A stretch of DNA of 64,000 bases from contig OY970234.1 of the NCBI GenBank assembly GCA_963714125.1, forward strand, positions 2,852,001 through 2,916,000, written 5' to 3'. Made by a program: the position numbers and the translations under genes. Below the pieces are notes generated by a model. The model did not search any database, was not told where the DNA came from, and saw nothing but the letters and a program-made list of their open reading frames with translations. Numbering within the stretch: position 1 is the first letter of the stretch; the number at the start of each line of letters is the position of its first letter. The stretch is from CAWCAW01 sp963714125. Lineage in GTDB: Bacteria > Actinomycetota > Acidimicrobiia > Acidimicrobiales > UBA8190. Shown piece by piece: positions 36,729 to 45,326 of this stretch.

Positions 36729-36801
36729 GCCCCCGGCAGGAGTCGAACCCGCAACCTGGTGGGTAGAAACCACCCGCTCTATCCAGTTGAGCTACAGGGG
36801 C
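36729..36801 (-). tRNA. tRNA-Arg (anticodon TCT)
   Basis: On the minus strand the acceptor arms GCCCCTG and CGGGGGC pair fully (one G-T), the D arm is GCTC...GAGC, the anticodon stem GGTGG/CCACC encloses TTTCTAC, and the T arm is GCGGG-TTCGACT-CCTGC. CCA is not encoded. Confidence 0.95.
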
Positions 36802-36905
36802 GAAAGCAAGGGTCCAAGAACCGATGGAGAGCCCCGCTTACCTCACAGGATACTCGGCCGCCTGCTGGGGGTTCGGTGAGCGGTGTGCCATGCTGGTGAA
36901 CTCAC

Positions 36906-36983
36906 GGTGGCCGTAGCTCAGATGGTTAGAGCGCCAGGTTGTGGCCCTGGAGGTCGGGGGTTCAAGTCCCCTCGGTCACCCCA
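36906..36983 (+). tRNA. tRNA-His (anticodon GTG)
   Basis: Includes the extra G-1 (36906) opposite discriminator C73 that marks tRNA-His. Acceptor GTGGCCG/CGGTCAC, anticodon stem CCAGG/CCTGG around TTGTGGC, T loop TTCAAGT. The CCA end is encoded (36981-36983), unlike the two neighbouring tRNAs. Confidence 0.95.
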
Positions 36984-37038
36984 AATTCATTCGATCGGAC
37001 GTTCCTGGACGCCGGTCGAATCACATACACTCGCCCCT

Positions 37039-37110
37039 GCGCCTCTAGCTCAACGGCAGAGCAACGGACTCTTAATCCGCAGGTTGGGGGTTCGAATCCC
37101 CCGGGGCGCA
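37039..37110 (+). tRNA. tRNA-Lys (anticodon CTT)
   Basis: Acceptor GCGCCTC/GGGGCGC with discriminator A, D arm GCTC...GAGC, anticodon stem CGGA/TCCG around CTCTTAA, T arm GGGGG-TTCGAAT-CCCCC. CCA is not encoded. The mobile region starts beyond its 3' end. Confidence 0.95.
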
Positions 37111-37335
37111 CTCGGGCGTGTTCGCGGAAAGACGACCATGTGTTCGCAAAACGCGGATCGTCCACGGCGGAAGGAGTCCGAACAGGGTACCGGCCTCCCC
37201 TTCCCGAAAAGGCCAAGATGGGATCGCCGCCGAGGGCACCACGGGAGCCCTTCAGAACCCCTAGGACCCGACTTCGAGCGGGATGTGCCGCAATCCACGC
37301 GTGCCGCTAACCCGGCGTTTAAACCGGCCGAGAAT

Positions 37336-39105
37336 CTATGCGGCTATACGAGGTGCGTCCGGGGGACGAGGTAGGTCTTCGAAGCGCTTGACGCGACCAC
37401 GACGTGGAGCCCGACGAAGGGGCCGAAGAGTTGCCCCGTCCGGGTTCGAGGGATCAAATGAGTGGTCCTGCTTCCAACGTCGTATGACCCACCGGTTGTA
37501 GCACGACACGGTCATATAGAAGAAGAGCTTGATGCGCCCACTGTCACGGAGCTTCGTGTATTTCCGGCTTATGTCCGTACGAGACCCAACCGCTCCATGG
37601 AGGAGAGAGTTAGTCGACTCGACCAACTGCCTGCGCCCAATCGCGGCCCACCATGCCGTGGTTCCAAAAAGGCAGGGTTGCCACATCGCCAACGTGTCAG
37701 CACTGGCGGTCACGGTGGAGAGCTGCGCCCCGGGATCGATGTTGACCAGGGGCACACGAGTTCGTCTCATCGACGGCCGGACCTGCCGACTCCGAAGGCT
37801 CCCCGCATTCACGGGGTGCCGCCATCGGGTCGTCCCGTCGTTTCCTGGGGCTTTGATGCGACGGTAACGATAGGCTGCGCGCTGCTCAAAGTCTCTGATA
37901 TAAGGCGCTTTCTCTTCATTGGACGCCCCGCGTGGTGGAGAAGAGAGATTAACAAGCTCCTCGGGAAGCTGTTCGGCAAAAAGGTGTCCATCAATCTGGC
38001 GCGCTGCACCCAAACCGGGCTTCTCGCCACGTTGATGATTGACGGGCTGCATCGCTACAGAGATACCCGCTTCCTTGAGAGGGAGGTGAAAGTGCTCAGA
38101 CGACGACAGCGAATACCCCGGATCGACGACGAGATCCTGACAAAGACCTGCCTCATGGGCATCAATGATTGAGGGAACAACTGCTTTCGCGCGGTGAGTC
38201 CCGGCTGGGACGAGATCGGCGGTCAAGATCACCGGTGGGACATTCGGTCCAAACTTCGCGTAGGTGACACCGTCCGTGTCGACAAGTGCTGGGACGGCAA
38301 CGCCGAGGTGCGCTTCACGCCCGATGTATTCGCCGCCATCGTGGTTGGCGTTGCCTGTACGCCACCCAGCGCGCGCGTCGTGATCCGTCGTGTAGATCCG
38401 CCTCCCGTCATCGCCGATACCAAGAACCTGTACGCTTGGCACCGGTACACGTCGCTTTCGTTTGCGAGCGGGAGTAGTTGCGGTCTCAAACTCGTCCGGG
38501 CGCCCTACCTCGCCGTCTAGTTCGATGCTCGACGGGCGGCCATGGAACTGGCCACAGCTCTCCACCTCGGTGCCATCCACTGCCAGCGCGACGTTCCCCA
38601 CCATGAGGGCCATCACATCGTCAGGAATAGCGGCCCTCATCCCTCGATTTTTGAACCAACTCCAATCGCAACGAACGGCCTGGCCGGTTCGAACATCTGC
38701 GTGCTCCCACCCTTGATCGAGCGCATGAGCAATGTTCTTTTGTAAACGATGGACTCGGTCGTAGCTGCCCAAGCTCTGCCAGTCAGGCATTCCCAGCCGA
38801 CGTAGCGTCGCCGGTCCGAGACCATTCAAAACCTGCACGACATGCAGTACACAGCCCTTGTGGCCTTGGCGCGAGCAGTTGATGTTCAAGGCGACGAGGT
38901 ATCCAAGCACTGAGAGTCTAAGGCGGGCGTCTCGACGTCGACCGAGCCGTTCTTCGAGTGGGTGCGCTCGGTCGCTGCGAGCCTCATGGTCAATGGCACC
39001 TTCCAACAAAGCACCAGTTATGGCCAGTCCGTCACCCGACAAGTCCAGCCGCTTGCCCTTGGGCAAGTTTCGCCGTCCTCCTGATGTGGCGCGGACCGAT
39101 GCCAT
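37336..39105 (-). CDS. DDE-type transposase-like protein
   Basis: 589 aa, soluble. Candidate DDE triad: Asp177 (LAVDGTEVESCG), Asp328 (LVVDPGYSLSSSE) and Glu496 (LVESTNSLLHGA), with the GRIKLFFYMTVSCYNRW tail usual for transposase C-termini. The C-terminus is basic. Its ATG shares one base with the stop of the tyrosine-recombinase-like gene upstream (TAATG). No inverted repeats bounding a classical IS were found by eye, so mobility could come from the partner protein or from a larger island. The family is not certain; IS1182-like is possible. Confidence 0.7.
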   Translation of the reverse strand: MASVRATSGGRRNLPKGKRLDLSGDGLAITGALLEGAIDHEARSDRAHPLEERLGRRRDARLRLSVLGYLVALNINCSRQGHKGCVLHVVQVLNGLGPATLRRLGMPDWQSLGSYDRVHRLQKNIAHALDQGWEHADVRTGQAVRCDWSWFKNRGMRAAIPDDVMALMVGNVALAVDGTEVESCGQFHGRPSSIELDGEVGRPDEFETATTPARKRKRRVPVPSVQVLGIGDDGRRIYTTDHDARAGWRTGNANHDGGEYIGREAHLGVAVPALVDTDGVTYAKFGPNVPPVILTADLVPAGTHRAKAVVPSIIDAHEAGLCQDLVVDPGYSLSSSEHFHLPLKEAGISVAMQPVNHQRGEKPGLGAARQIDGHLFAEQLPEELVNLSSPPRGASNEEKAPYIRDFEQRAAYRYRRIKAPGNDGTTRWRHPVNAGSLRSRQVRPSMRRTRVPLVNIDPGAQLSTVTASADTLAMWQPCLFGTTAWWAAIGRRQLVESTNSLLHGAVGSRTDISRKYTKLRDSGRIKLFFYMTVSCYNRWVIRRWKQDHSFDPSNPDGATLRPLRRAPRRGRVKRFEDLPRPPDAPRIAA

Positions 39106-40103
39106 TACGCGTCTCTGAGCTGCTGACGTGCGATGGCATCCGGCACTGGGTCAACGAACGGGAGTAGATCCCCGAGGGTCCCAAACCCCGCCAGCCCTGC
39201 GGCCTGCAAAAACACCGGGAACTGTGCCATGTGGGCGACCATCCAGGTCGACCGAAACCGACCTGGATCAAAGGAAAGCCTTCCCTGGTCAATGACGGTT
39301 CTGGCGGCGATGTTCCGAGCTGCGTTCCTGTGATCTACCTTGCACCCGACAAGGGGTTTGTCCCCGGCCGCATCTTTCAGCGCCAACAGGCGCTCCACAT
39401 AGCTCGCGCGCACAACGACCTGGCGGGCGTGCGGCTCCGGTACCAACACGACCACAACGTCGTCCGCAACCCGGATATCACGCCCGCAGATCTTTGTGTA
39501 CCAGCGGCCATCGAGCCCGGCACCGAGTCCGAGGACAACGACAGCTTCGGCGGCGGTACACCTCGCCGGAGTGGCCTGCCGGTTGATATCTCGTTCGATA
39601 CACCGCAGCTCGGCGTCGGTGTACGGCTCGGGAAGTCTGGGACGGACGTACGCAACGGGTGGGGGCTCCCAAGGTGCTGTCGTCGTAAGGACGGGGCCGA
39701 GTCTGCGCAAATGGGATCGTGCAGTTGAGATGGATGAGTCGGTCCCGTGTAGCCCCTCAGCACAGAAGCGCTCAACGGTGTCGGGGTCAAGGACATCGTC
39801 AATATTGAGGGGAATGTGCTCGTCGACACACCATGCGGCAAGGCGCGCCATGGTCGCCAGCAAGGGTCTCAATGTGGCGATCCCAACGTTGAGCCGACCA
39901 AGGTGGGAGGTTACGAACTCTTTGACGACTTCCCACCGGCTCTCCGCAATCCCCAAGGGGCGGTAGCTCACAAGACAACGGAGCACAGGATCGTCGGGAT
40001 GCCGCGGCGCGGCTGTTTCCGAGCGAAGTCGTAGCGGACGTCTGGAACGCGAGCGACTGCTCCGCCTGCGATCAGAGGGTCTGTGGGACATCTCGTTTGC
40101 CAC
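39105..40103 (-). CDS. Degenerate tyrosine-recombinase-like protein
   Basis: 332 aa with a basic, Arg-rich first 30 residues. The middle resembles a SAM-like core-binding domain (TLRPLLATMARLAAWCVDEH, LDPDTVERFC). The C-terminal half resembles a phage-integrase catalytic domain: LPEPYTDAELRCIERD, AVVVLGLGAGLDGRWYTKI and RFRSTWMVAHMAQFPVFL. The expected GxRxxEL arginine is replaced (GLDGRW) and no clear catalytic Tyr follows, so it may be a non-catalytic DNA-binding relative. It is translationally coupled to the transposase gene. Confidence 0.6.
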   Translation of the reverse strand: MANEMSHRPSDRRRSSRSRSRRPLRLRSETAAPRHPDDPVLRCLVSYRPLGIAESRWEVVKEFVTSHLGRLNVGIATLRPLLATMARLAAWCVDEHIPLNIDDVLDPDTVERFCAEGLHGTDSSISTARSHLRRLGPVLTTTAPWEPPPVAYVRPRLPEPYTDAELRCIERDINRQATPARCTAAEAVVVLGLGAGLDGRWYTKICGRDIRVADDVVVVLVPEPHARQVVVRASYVERLLALKDAAGDKPLVGCKVDHRNAARNIAARTVIDQGRLSFDPGRFRSTWMVAHMAQFPVFLQAAGLAGFGTLGDLLPFVDPVPDAIARQQLRDA

Positions 40104-40237
40104 GATGTGCCTTTCGGTACATGGCCGTGGCTTGCGAGGTCGCTTTACCCGTCTCCGGTCTCTTTGTCGTACCCATTATAACGGTCATATCTGAAGGTCA
40201 TTCACCCTGGTCGTGCCTGAATTGGGCGAGGTCGAGA

Positions 40238-40981
40238 TCAGGCAGCGAGTCTCTTATCGGGTCCCATCCCGCACCAGACACATCCGACAGCGGCTTCCGG
40301 TGGTTCGGGATTCTCAAGCACCAACGCCACCTTGCGGAGGAACGCCTGAAAGGCGTCGTCGTTTCGAGGGACCTCGATCCAGGTGACCTCACCGAGAAGG
40401 GCAGCTCGCTTTTCGGAAGCCTCATATTCGTCTGGTGAGAAACACAGGAGTCCAAGACTGCTCACGGTTGTGCCGCGACCCGATGATGGGCGCTCCAGGG
40501 ACATGCCGTAAGCATGGAGCTGACGGGAGTACGTGGCGATGTGACTTCCGCTGGGCTCGGCCGTCTTGAAGTCGATCACACCCACGGTGTCGTCATCACA
40601 CGCAACAAGCGCGTCCAAGCGCCCCCGAATGACCAGTTGGGACGCGCACGCCGGGACCGTCAACGGAGCGGACTTGACCCAGCGGTCGGGCGATCCGATC
40701 ACCCCGGTGGGTGCTCCCACTGCAAGCGCCTCGGCACGTTCACCGACATAGAAGTCCTTCATCGCTCCGTCGATCATGCTGAACACCTTGGGAAACGGTG
40801 TTCTGGGCCTGGGCTGCTTCAGCACGACCTTTTTGTAGAAGCATCGAGCGCATTCATCCCACAGGAAAGCGAAGTCGCTGGGGCTTAGAGCCCAGGTCTT
40901 CGGTTTGTCCAGGACGCCGATCTCCTTAGACCCGGGAGCACGGCCCCCGGAACGTGGACGTGGTTGATTAACGTGACTCAT
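40238..40981 (-). CDS. PD-(D/E)XK nuclease-superfamily protein with two CxxC pairs
   Basis: 247 aa. Nuclease motifs: GRLDAL (Asp123), VIDFKT (Asp137, Lys139) and the QxxxY helix QLHAY (Gln154, Tyr158), as in Cas4/RecB/AddB-like enzymes. Cys44/Cys47 (ECARC) precede the core and Cys234/Cys237 (CVWC) follow it, in the position of the Fe-S cluster of Cas4/AddB, although Cas4 has a different cysteine arrangement. No cas genes or CRISPR array are nearby. It is divergent from a small HTH gene across a gap holding a duplicated operator-like site. Confidence 0.8.
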   Translation of the reverse strand: MSHVNQPRPRSGGRAPGSKEIGVLDKPKTWALSPSDFAFLWDECARCFYKKVVLKQPRPRTPFPKVFSMIDGAMKDFYVGERAEALAVGAPTGVIGSPDRWVKSAPLTVPACASQLVIRGRLDALVACDDDTVGVIDFKTAEPSGSHIATYSRQLHAYGMSLERPSSGRGTTVSSLGLLCFSPDEYEASEKRAALLGEVTWIEVPRNDDAFQAFLRKVALVLENPEPPEAAVGCVWCGMGPDKRLAA

Positions 40982-41049
40982 CGTCAGTACCTCCTCATTA
41001 GGTGCTGGCCAGGCCCGGGGGTGCTACCAACACCGCCCGGGCCGCTATT

Positions 41050-41092
41050 ACTTGATGCACGTCAATACTAATCGGTACTTGTGGTACGTCAA
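41050..41092. promoter_or_regulatory. Duplicated 16-bp operator-like site
   Basis: ACTTGATGCACGTCAA (41050-41065) and ACTTGTGGTACGTCAA (41077-41092) agree at 13 of 16 positions, are 27 bases apart start to start, and each contains a TTGA/CTTG...TCAA dyad. They end 21 bases before the HTH gene start and lie in the only promoter gap of two divergent genes. They are good candidates for autoregulatory sites of the small HTH protein. Confidence 0.6.
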
Positions 41093-41113
41093 GCCTTTTT
41101 CTAGGATTTCTTA

Positions 41114-41323
41114 GTGCCCCAGGATTTAGTGAGCGTTCCGGAGGTGGCAGAGATGCTCGGGGTCTCCCGCCAGCGCGTCCACCAGATCATCCGGGCGTAT
41201 CCTGACTTCCCCGCTCCAGAGGCGGAGCTGGCCGTCGGGCGCATCTGGAAGCGAAGGTTGGTTGCTGAGTGGATTGCGCAGCACGCACGACAGACAGGTC
41301 GCCCCCGCATGTCGCGTCAGTGA
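41114..41323 (+). CDS. Small HTH (AlpA/excisionase-like) DNA-binding protein
   Basis: 69 aa from GTG 41114. Helix-turn-helix SVPEVAEMLGVSRQRVHQII and wing-like AVGRIWKRRLVAEWI match the MerR/AlpA-like small DNA-binding proteins of mobile elements. The C-terminus is basic. It is divergent from the PD-(D/E)XK gene, with a duplicated operator-like site between. It may regulate the nuclease, or serve as an excisionase-like factor. Confidence 0.75.
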   Translation: MPQDLVSVPEVAEMLGVSRQRVHQIIRAYPDFPAPEAELAVGRIWKRRLVAEWIAQHARQTGRPRMSRQ

Positions 41324-41332
41324 TCCCGCGCT

Positions 41333-41381
41333 CAACCTTCGGGTTATGAGCCCTATCTGACCTGTCTGAGCTGTGACAACC
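41333..41381 (-). other. Degenerate tRNA-Met(CAT)-like fragment
   Basis: Minus-strand text contains AGCTCAGACAGG then GGGCTCATAACCCGAAGG: a D-arm-like start and a 3-bp anticodon stem around CTCATAA (CAT). Acceptor and T arms do not form. It looks like a decayed tRNA-Met copy, possibly left by an integration event, but chance resemblance is not excluded. Confidence 0.35.
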
Positions 41382-41722
41382 GATGATGGGCAGTGACCTG
41401 AAGTTGGTCCTCACCTGGAGTTTCAATGACTCGATGGCCTCGGACCAGGGCGGTATTCGCGACGCCCGTCCCGACAAAGTAGGGCTGGATTAGGGATGGC
41501 GGCCGACCGCTGGAGCCTGAGTGCGGCCGTCAGACCGAATCACTATCGGCATCTCGGCTCGCTGCTGGCGACGTGATGATCCACGTCGCGTTCGCCCTGG
41601 CTACGAAGCGGTAGCGGCCTCCCACCAGGCGCCGAGGGCCTCGAACCCCCCGATCGGCCCGACCGTCGTCGCATGGGGGCCGTACGCTATGGCTCCATGT
41701 GCCCAGGTCAAACGCGGCTCGC
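41382..41722. other. Gene-free leader upstream of hsdM
   Basis: About 340 bases with no convincing gene. It must hold the promoter of the type I restriction-modification operon. I see no clear -10/-35 pair, operator or Shine-Dalgarno for hsdM, whose start is therefore uncertain. Confidence 0.5.
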
Positions 41723-44131
41723 GTGAGCAAGCTCACCCTCCCCCAACTCGAACGGCACCTCTTCGCGGCGGCCGACATCCTCCGGGGGAAGATGGATGCC
41801 TCCGAGTTCAAGGAGTACATCTTCGGGATGCTCTTCCTGAAGCGCTCCTCGGACCAGTTCGAGGAGGAACGCCAGAGGGTGGTCGCCTCTGAACTGGCCA
41901 AGGGCAGGACCCAAGAGCAGGCGGCGGAGCGAGCCAGTCGCCCCGACTTCTACACTGAGTCCTTCTTCGTCCCCGACAAGGCTCGCTGGGACTACCTTCG
42001 CGACGAGGTCCACCACAATGTGGGCGACGGGCTCAACAAGGCCCTCTCGGCGTTGGAGGAGGCCAACAGCGCCCTTGAGGGCGTCGTCCAGCACATCGAC
42101 TTCACCCGGAAGGTCGGCCAGTCTTCGATCACGGACAAGAAGCTGCGGGACCTGATCGTCCATTTCTCGAAGTACCCGCTACGCAACGAGGATTTCGAGT
42201 TCCCCGACCTCCTGGGAGCCGCCTACGAATACCTGGTCGGGGAGTTCGCCGACTCGGCCGGCAAGAAGGGCGGCGAGTTCTACACGCCTCGGTCCGTCGT
42301 CCGCATGATGGTCCGCCTGATCGAGCCCCGCGAGGGCATGCGCATCTACGACCCCTGCTCCGGCTCTGGCGGCATGCTCATCCTCTCCAAGGAGTACGTC
42401 GAGGAGCACGGTGGCAACGCCCGGAACCTCGCTCTGTTCGGCCAGGAGAACAACGGCGGCGTGTGGTCCATCTCGAAGATGAACCTGCTCCTGCACGGCA
42501 TCCCCGACGCGGACATCCGCAACGCGGACACGCTCACCGAGCCGCTCCACACCGAAGGCGGCGAGCTGATGCGCTTCGACCAGGTGATCACCAATCCCCC
42601 GTTCTCGCTCAATTACACGAAGGACGGTATGCCCTTCCCCGAGCGCTTCCGGTACGGCTGGTGCCCCGAGGGTGGCAAGAAGGCCGACCTCATGTTCGTG
42701 CAGCACATGATCTCGGTCCTTCGGCCGCAGGGGACGGTTGCGACCGTCATGCCGCACGGAGTGCTCTTCCGTGGCGGGGTCGAACGGGAGATCCGCAAGG
42801 GCCTGCTCAAGGACGACCTCCTGGACGCCGTCATCGGTCTGGCGCCGAACCTCTTCTACGGCACGGGCATCCCCGCCTGCATCCTCGTGCTGCGTGCGAA
42901 GGGAGCGAAGCCGCCCGAGCGTCTAGGCAAGGTGCTATTCATCAACGCCGACGCCGAGTTCACTGCAGGGCGAGCACAGAACTTCCTGCTGCCCGAGCAT
43001 GTCGAGAAGATCGTGTCGGCGTACCACGCTTTCGCCGACATCCCCGGCTACGCCACCATCGTGACCCACGACGAGCTTCTCGCCAGCGACGTCAACCTCA
43101 ACGTCCGGCGCTACGCCGACAACGCGCCGCCACCAGAGCCACACGACGTTCGCGCCCACCTTGTCGGTGGCATCCCCAGACGCGAGGTCGCCGAAAAGGC
43201 AGACCTGTTCGCTGCGCACGGCTTCGACCCAATGCATGTCTTCGTGGAACGCGACGCCGACTACTACGACTTCTCCGACACTGTCGGGTCGAAGGCAGAC
43301 TTCCAGACCCTGGTCGCCTCGGACCCCGGGGTCGCCACTCGGGAGGGTGAACTCGCACACGCCGTCGATGAGTGGTGGGAGGCAAACACCAAGTTCATCA
43401 TCGAGTTGCCGGAGACCAAGGCGCTCATGGCAACCCGTTCAACCCTTCTTGATAGCTTCGTGATAGCGCTCTCCCCGGTCGGCCTACTTGATCGGTTTCA
43501 GGTGGCTGGCGTCATCGCGAGTTGGTGGGGGGACATCCAGTTCGACCTGCGTGCTCTGGCGGCCGGCGGCTTCGGAGCGGTCATCGACGGCTGGGTCACA
43601 ACGATCACGACTGCCCTCGAAGACAAGATGATCAAGGGCGACCCTCTTGACCACCGGCTAGTCCGAGTCCTGCTTCCGGAGTACCTCGGCGAAATCGAAC
43701 AGGTAGAGGCTCGTCGAGCGGAGCTGGACGCGACCATCAAGGGAGCCACGGGCACCAGCGACGAGGAGGCCGAGGACGATGTCGACGATGAAGTCAGCTT
43801 GTCGACGGCCGAACTGGCAGCACTCAAGAGAGAGCTGACAGTAGCCAAGAAGAGGGCGAAGGCGTTGGAGCAGGAGCTTGTGGCCAAGCTCACCGCGGCG
43901 CGCGGTCAGCTCTCCACCTACCAGGAACGGGAGCTGGTCGTCGCCATCGCGCGAGCCGACCTCATCAACCACCTCACCACCTATGTCGGCAGACACCGAC
44001 AACTCGTCAGTGCGGCCTTGGAGATTTGGTGGGACAAGTACGCAGTAGCTCTGCGTTCAGTTGAAGATGAACGCAATCGATCAAGCCAGCATCTAGCTCA
44101 GTTTCTGACGGGCCTCGGCTATGTCAACTGA
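41723..44131 (+). CDS. hsdM: Type I restriction-modification system DNA methyltransferase subunit
   Basis: About 802 aa from GTG 41723 (VSKLTLPQLERHLFAAADILR is the usual N-terminus; another GTG at 41699 would add 8 residues). SAM motif I DPCSGSGGML and the N6-adenine motif NPPF are intact (near residues 210 and 291). The protein is some 300 residues longer than the classical ~500-aa HsdM: the extra part carries an acidic stretch (EEAEDDVDDEV) and a probable coiled coil (AALKRELTVAKKRAKALEQE). It methylates the recognition site with HsdS. The stop overlaps the hsdS start by 11 bases. Confidence 0.95.
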   Translation: MSKLTLPQLERHLFAAADILRGKMDASEFKEYIFGMLFLKRSSDQFEEERQRVVASELAKGRTQEQAAERASRPDFYTESFFVPDKARWDYLRDEVHHNVGDGLNKALSALEEANSALEGVVQHIDFTRKVGQSSITDKKLRDLIVHFSKYPLRNEDFEFPDLLGAAYEYLVGEFADSAGKKGGEFYTPRSVVRMMVRLIEPREGMRIYDPCSGSGGMLILSKEYVEEHGGNARNLALFGQENNGGVWSISKMNLLLHGIPDADIRNADTLTEPLHTEGGELMRFDQVITNPPFSLNYTKDGMPFPERFRYGWCPEGGKKADLMFVQHMISVLRPQGTVATVMPHGVLFRGGVEREIRKGLLKDDLLDAVIGLAPNLFYGTGIPACILVLRAKGAKPPERLGKVLFINADAEFTAGRAQNFLLPEHVEKIVSAYHAFADIPGYATIVTHDELLASDVNLNVRRYADNAPPPEPHDVRAHLVGGIPRREVAEKADLFAAHGFDPMHVFVERDADYYDFSDTVGSKADFQTLVASDPGVATREGELAHAVDEWWEANTKFIIELPETKALMATRSTLLDSFVIALSPVGLLDRFQVAGVIASWWGDIQFDLRALAAGGFGAVIDGWVTTITTALEDKMIKGDPLDHRLVRVLLPEYLGEIEQVEARRAELDATIKGATGTSDEEAEDDVDDEVSLSTAELAALKRELTVAKKRAKALEQELVAKLTAARGQLSTYQERELVVAIARADLINHLTTYVGRHRQLVSAALEIWWDKYAVALRSVEDERNRSSQHLAQFLTGLGYVN

Positions 44132-45326
44132 TTCTCTGCCTGGATGGTCGCGCCGTCCGCTTGGCTCTCTTGCGGAATACATCAATGGTTTCGGATTCAG
44201 CCCCGAGCAGTGGGCAGAAAGTGGCTTGCCGATTGTGCGGATTGAGAATATGCGTGACCCAGATGCCGCTGCGAACTCCTATGACGGCGCTCTTCCGGAT
44301 CGCTTCAAGGTCGTTCCGGGTGATCTCCTGCTGTCATGGAGTGCGACCCTGATGGCGCTGGTCTGGGATCGCCCTCCGGCATGGGTGAACCAGCACATCT
44401 TCAAGGTCATTCCACGTCCGTCCATCGATCCTTCCTATTTACATCATCTTCTCGATGCCGCTCTTGACCAGCTTGCCAATCAGTCACATGGCACCACGAT
44501 GAAGCATGTAAAGAGAAGCGATCTTCTTCCGTTCGAAGTGTGGGTAGCTCCAACCTCAGAGCAACCCCGCATAGGCGAGATCCTCGACACCGTTGACGAC
44601 GCGATCCGCTCGACCGAAGATCTCATCGCCAAGCTGGACCAAGTGAAGCAAGGTTTGCTCGATGAATTGCTGACACGCGGAATGGACGAGAATCTTCAAC
44701 TCCGTGACCCCGTGGCTCGCCCAGAGGAGTTCGTTCGCCTCGGGTCACGGCTTCTTCCGAGGGGCTGGAAAGCCTGTTCCCTCGAAGATTTCTTGGTCAT
44801 CCACGACGGACGGCGAATCCCTCTCAAGCAAGCAGACCGGGATCGACGAGCCGGCGAATACCGATACTTCGGTGCCTCGGGAGTAATCGATCACGTCGAC
44901 GCCTTCATTTTCGAGGGCGACTTCATCCTGCTTGGGGAAGATGGCGAGAACGTTGTGTCGCGGCAGCTACCCCTTGCGTTTCGCGTGAGCGGAAGATTCT
45001 GGGTAAACAATCACGCGCACGTATTCAGTCCGCTTCCCCAGAACGACATTCGGTTTCTCGTGCACCTTCTTGAGTCAACCAACTACGGCCAAATTGTGAT
45101 CGGGTCGGCGCAGCCGAAGCTCACGCAAGCTGGGCTTAGGCGGTTGCGCTTCGACCTTCCTCCGTTCGAGGAGCAAATCCGGATTGCCGACGCGGTGGAT
45201 TCCGCCGACGCACGCATCAATGCGGAGCAGGAGACCCTGGCAAAGCTGCGGCTTCTGAAGCAGGGCCTCATGGACGATCTGCTGACTGGCCGTGTGCGTG
45301 TGGCCGTCGATGAGGACGCCGCATGA
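44121..45326 (+). CDS. hsdS: Type I restriction-modification system specificity subunit
   Basis: 401 aa with the two-half HsdS design: target-recognition domain 1 (about residues 8-160), conserved helix 1 (ILDTVDDAIRSTEDLIAKLDQVKQGLLDELL), TRD 2 (about 205-355) and helix 2 (IADAVDSADARINAEQETLAKLRLLKQGLMDDLL). The two helices share the LKQGLxD-LL ending, as expected for the symmetric spacer. The first TRD is visibly richer in A/T than the flanking hsdM/hsdR genes, as is usual for exchanged recognition domains. The recognition sequence cannot be predicted here. Confidence 0.95.
   Translation: MSTDSLPGWSRRPLGSLAEYINGFGFSPEQWAESGLPIVRIENMRDPDAAANSYDGALPDRFKVVPGDLLLSWSATLMALVWDRPPAWVNQHIFKVIPRPSIDPSYLHHLLDAALDQLANQSHGTTMKHVKRSDLLPFEVWVAPTSEQPRIGEILDTVDDAIRSTEDLIAKLDQVKQGLLDELLTRGMDENLQLRDPVARPEEFVRLGSRLLPRGWKACSLEDFLVIHDGRRIPLKQADRDRRAGEYRYFGASGVIDHVDAFIFEGDFILLGEDGENVVSRQLPLAFRVSGRFWVNNHAHVFSPLPQNDIRFLVHLLESTNYGQIVIGSAQPKLTQAGLRRLRFDLPPFEEQIRIADAVDSADARINAEQETLAKLRLLKQGLMDDLLTGRVRVAVDEDAA

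Noticed and set aside
40238..41323. CRISPR-associated locus suggested by the Cas4-like nuclease
   Set aside because: No repeat array and no other cas gene is present in the window.
41640..41670. T-arm-like sequence on the minus strand similar to the tRNA-Lys 3' end
   Set aside because: It is inverted relative to tRNA-Lys and matches only about 17 bases with mismatches, so it is not a convincing att repeat.
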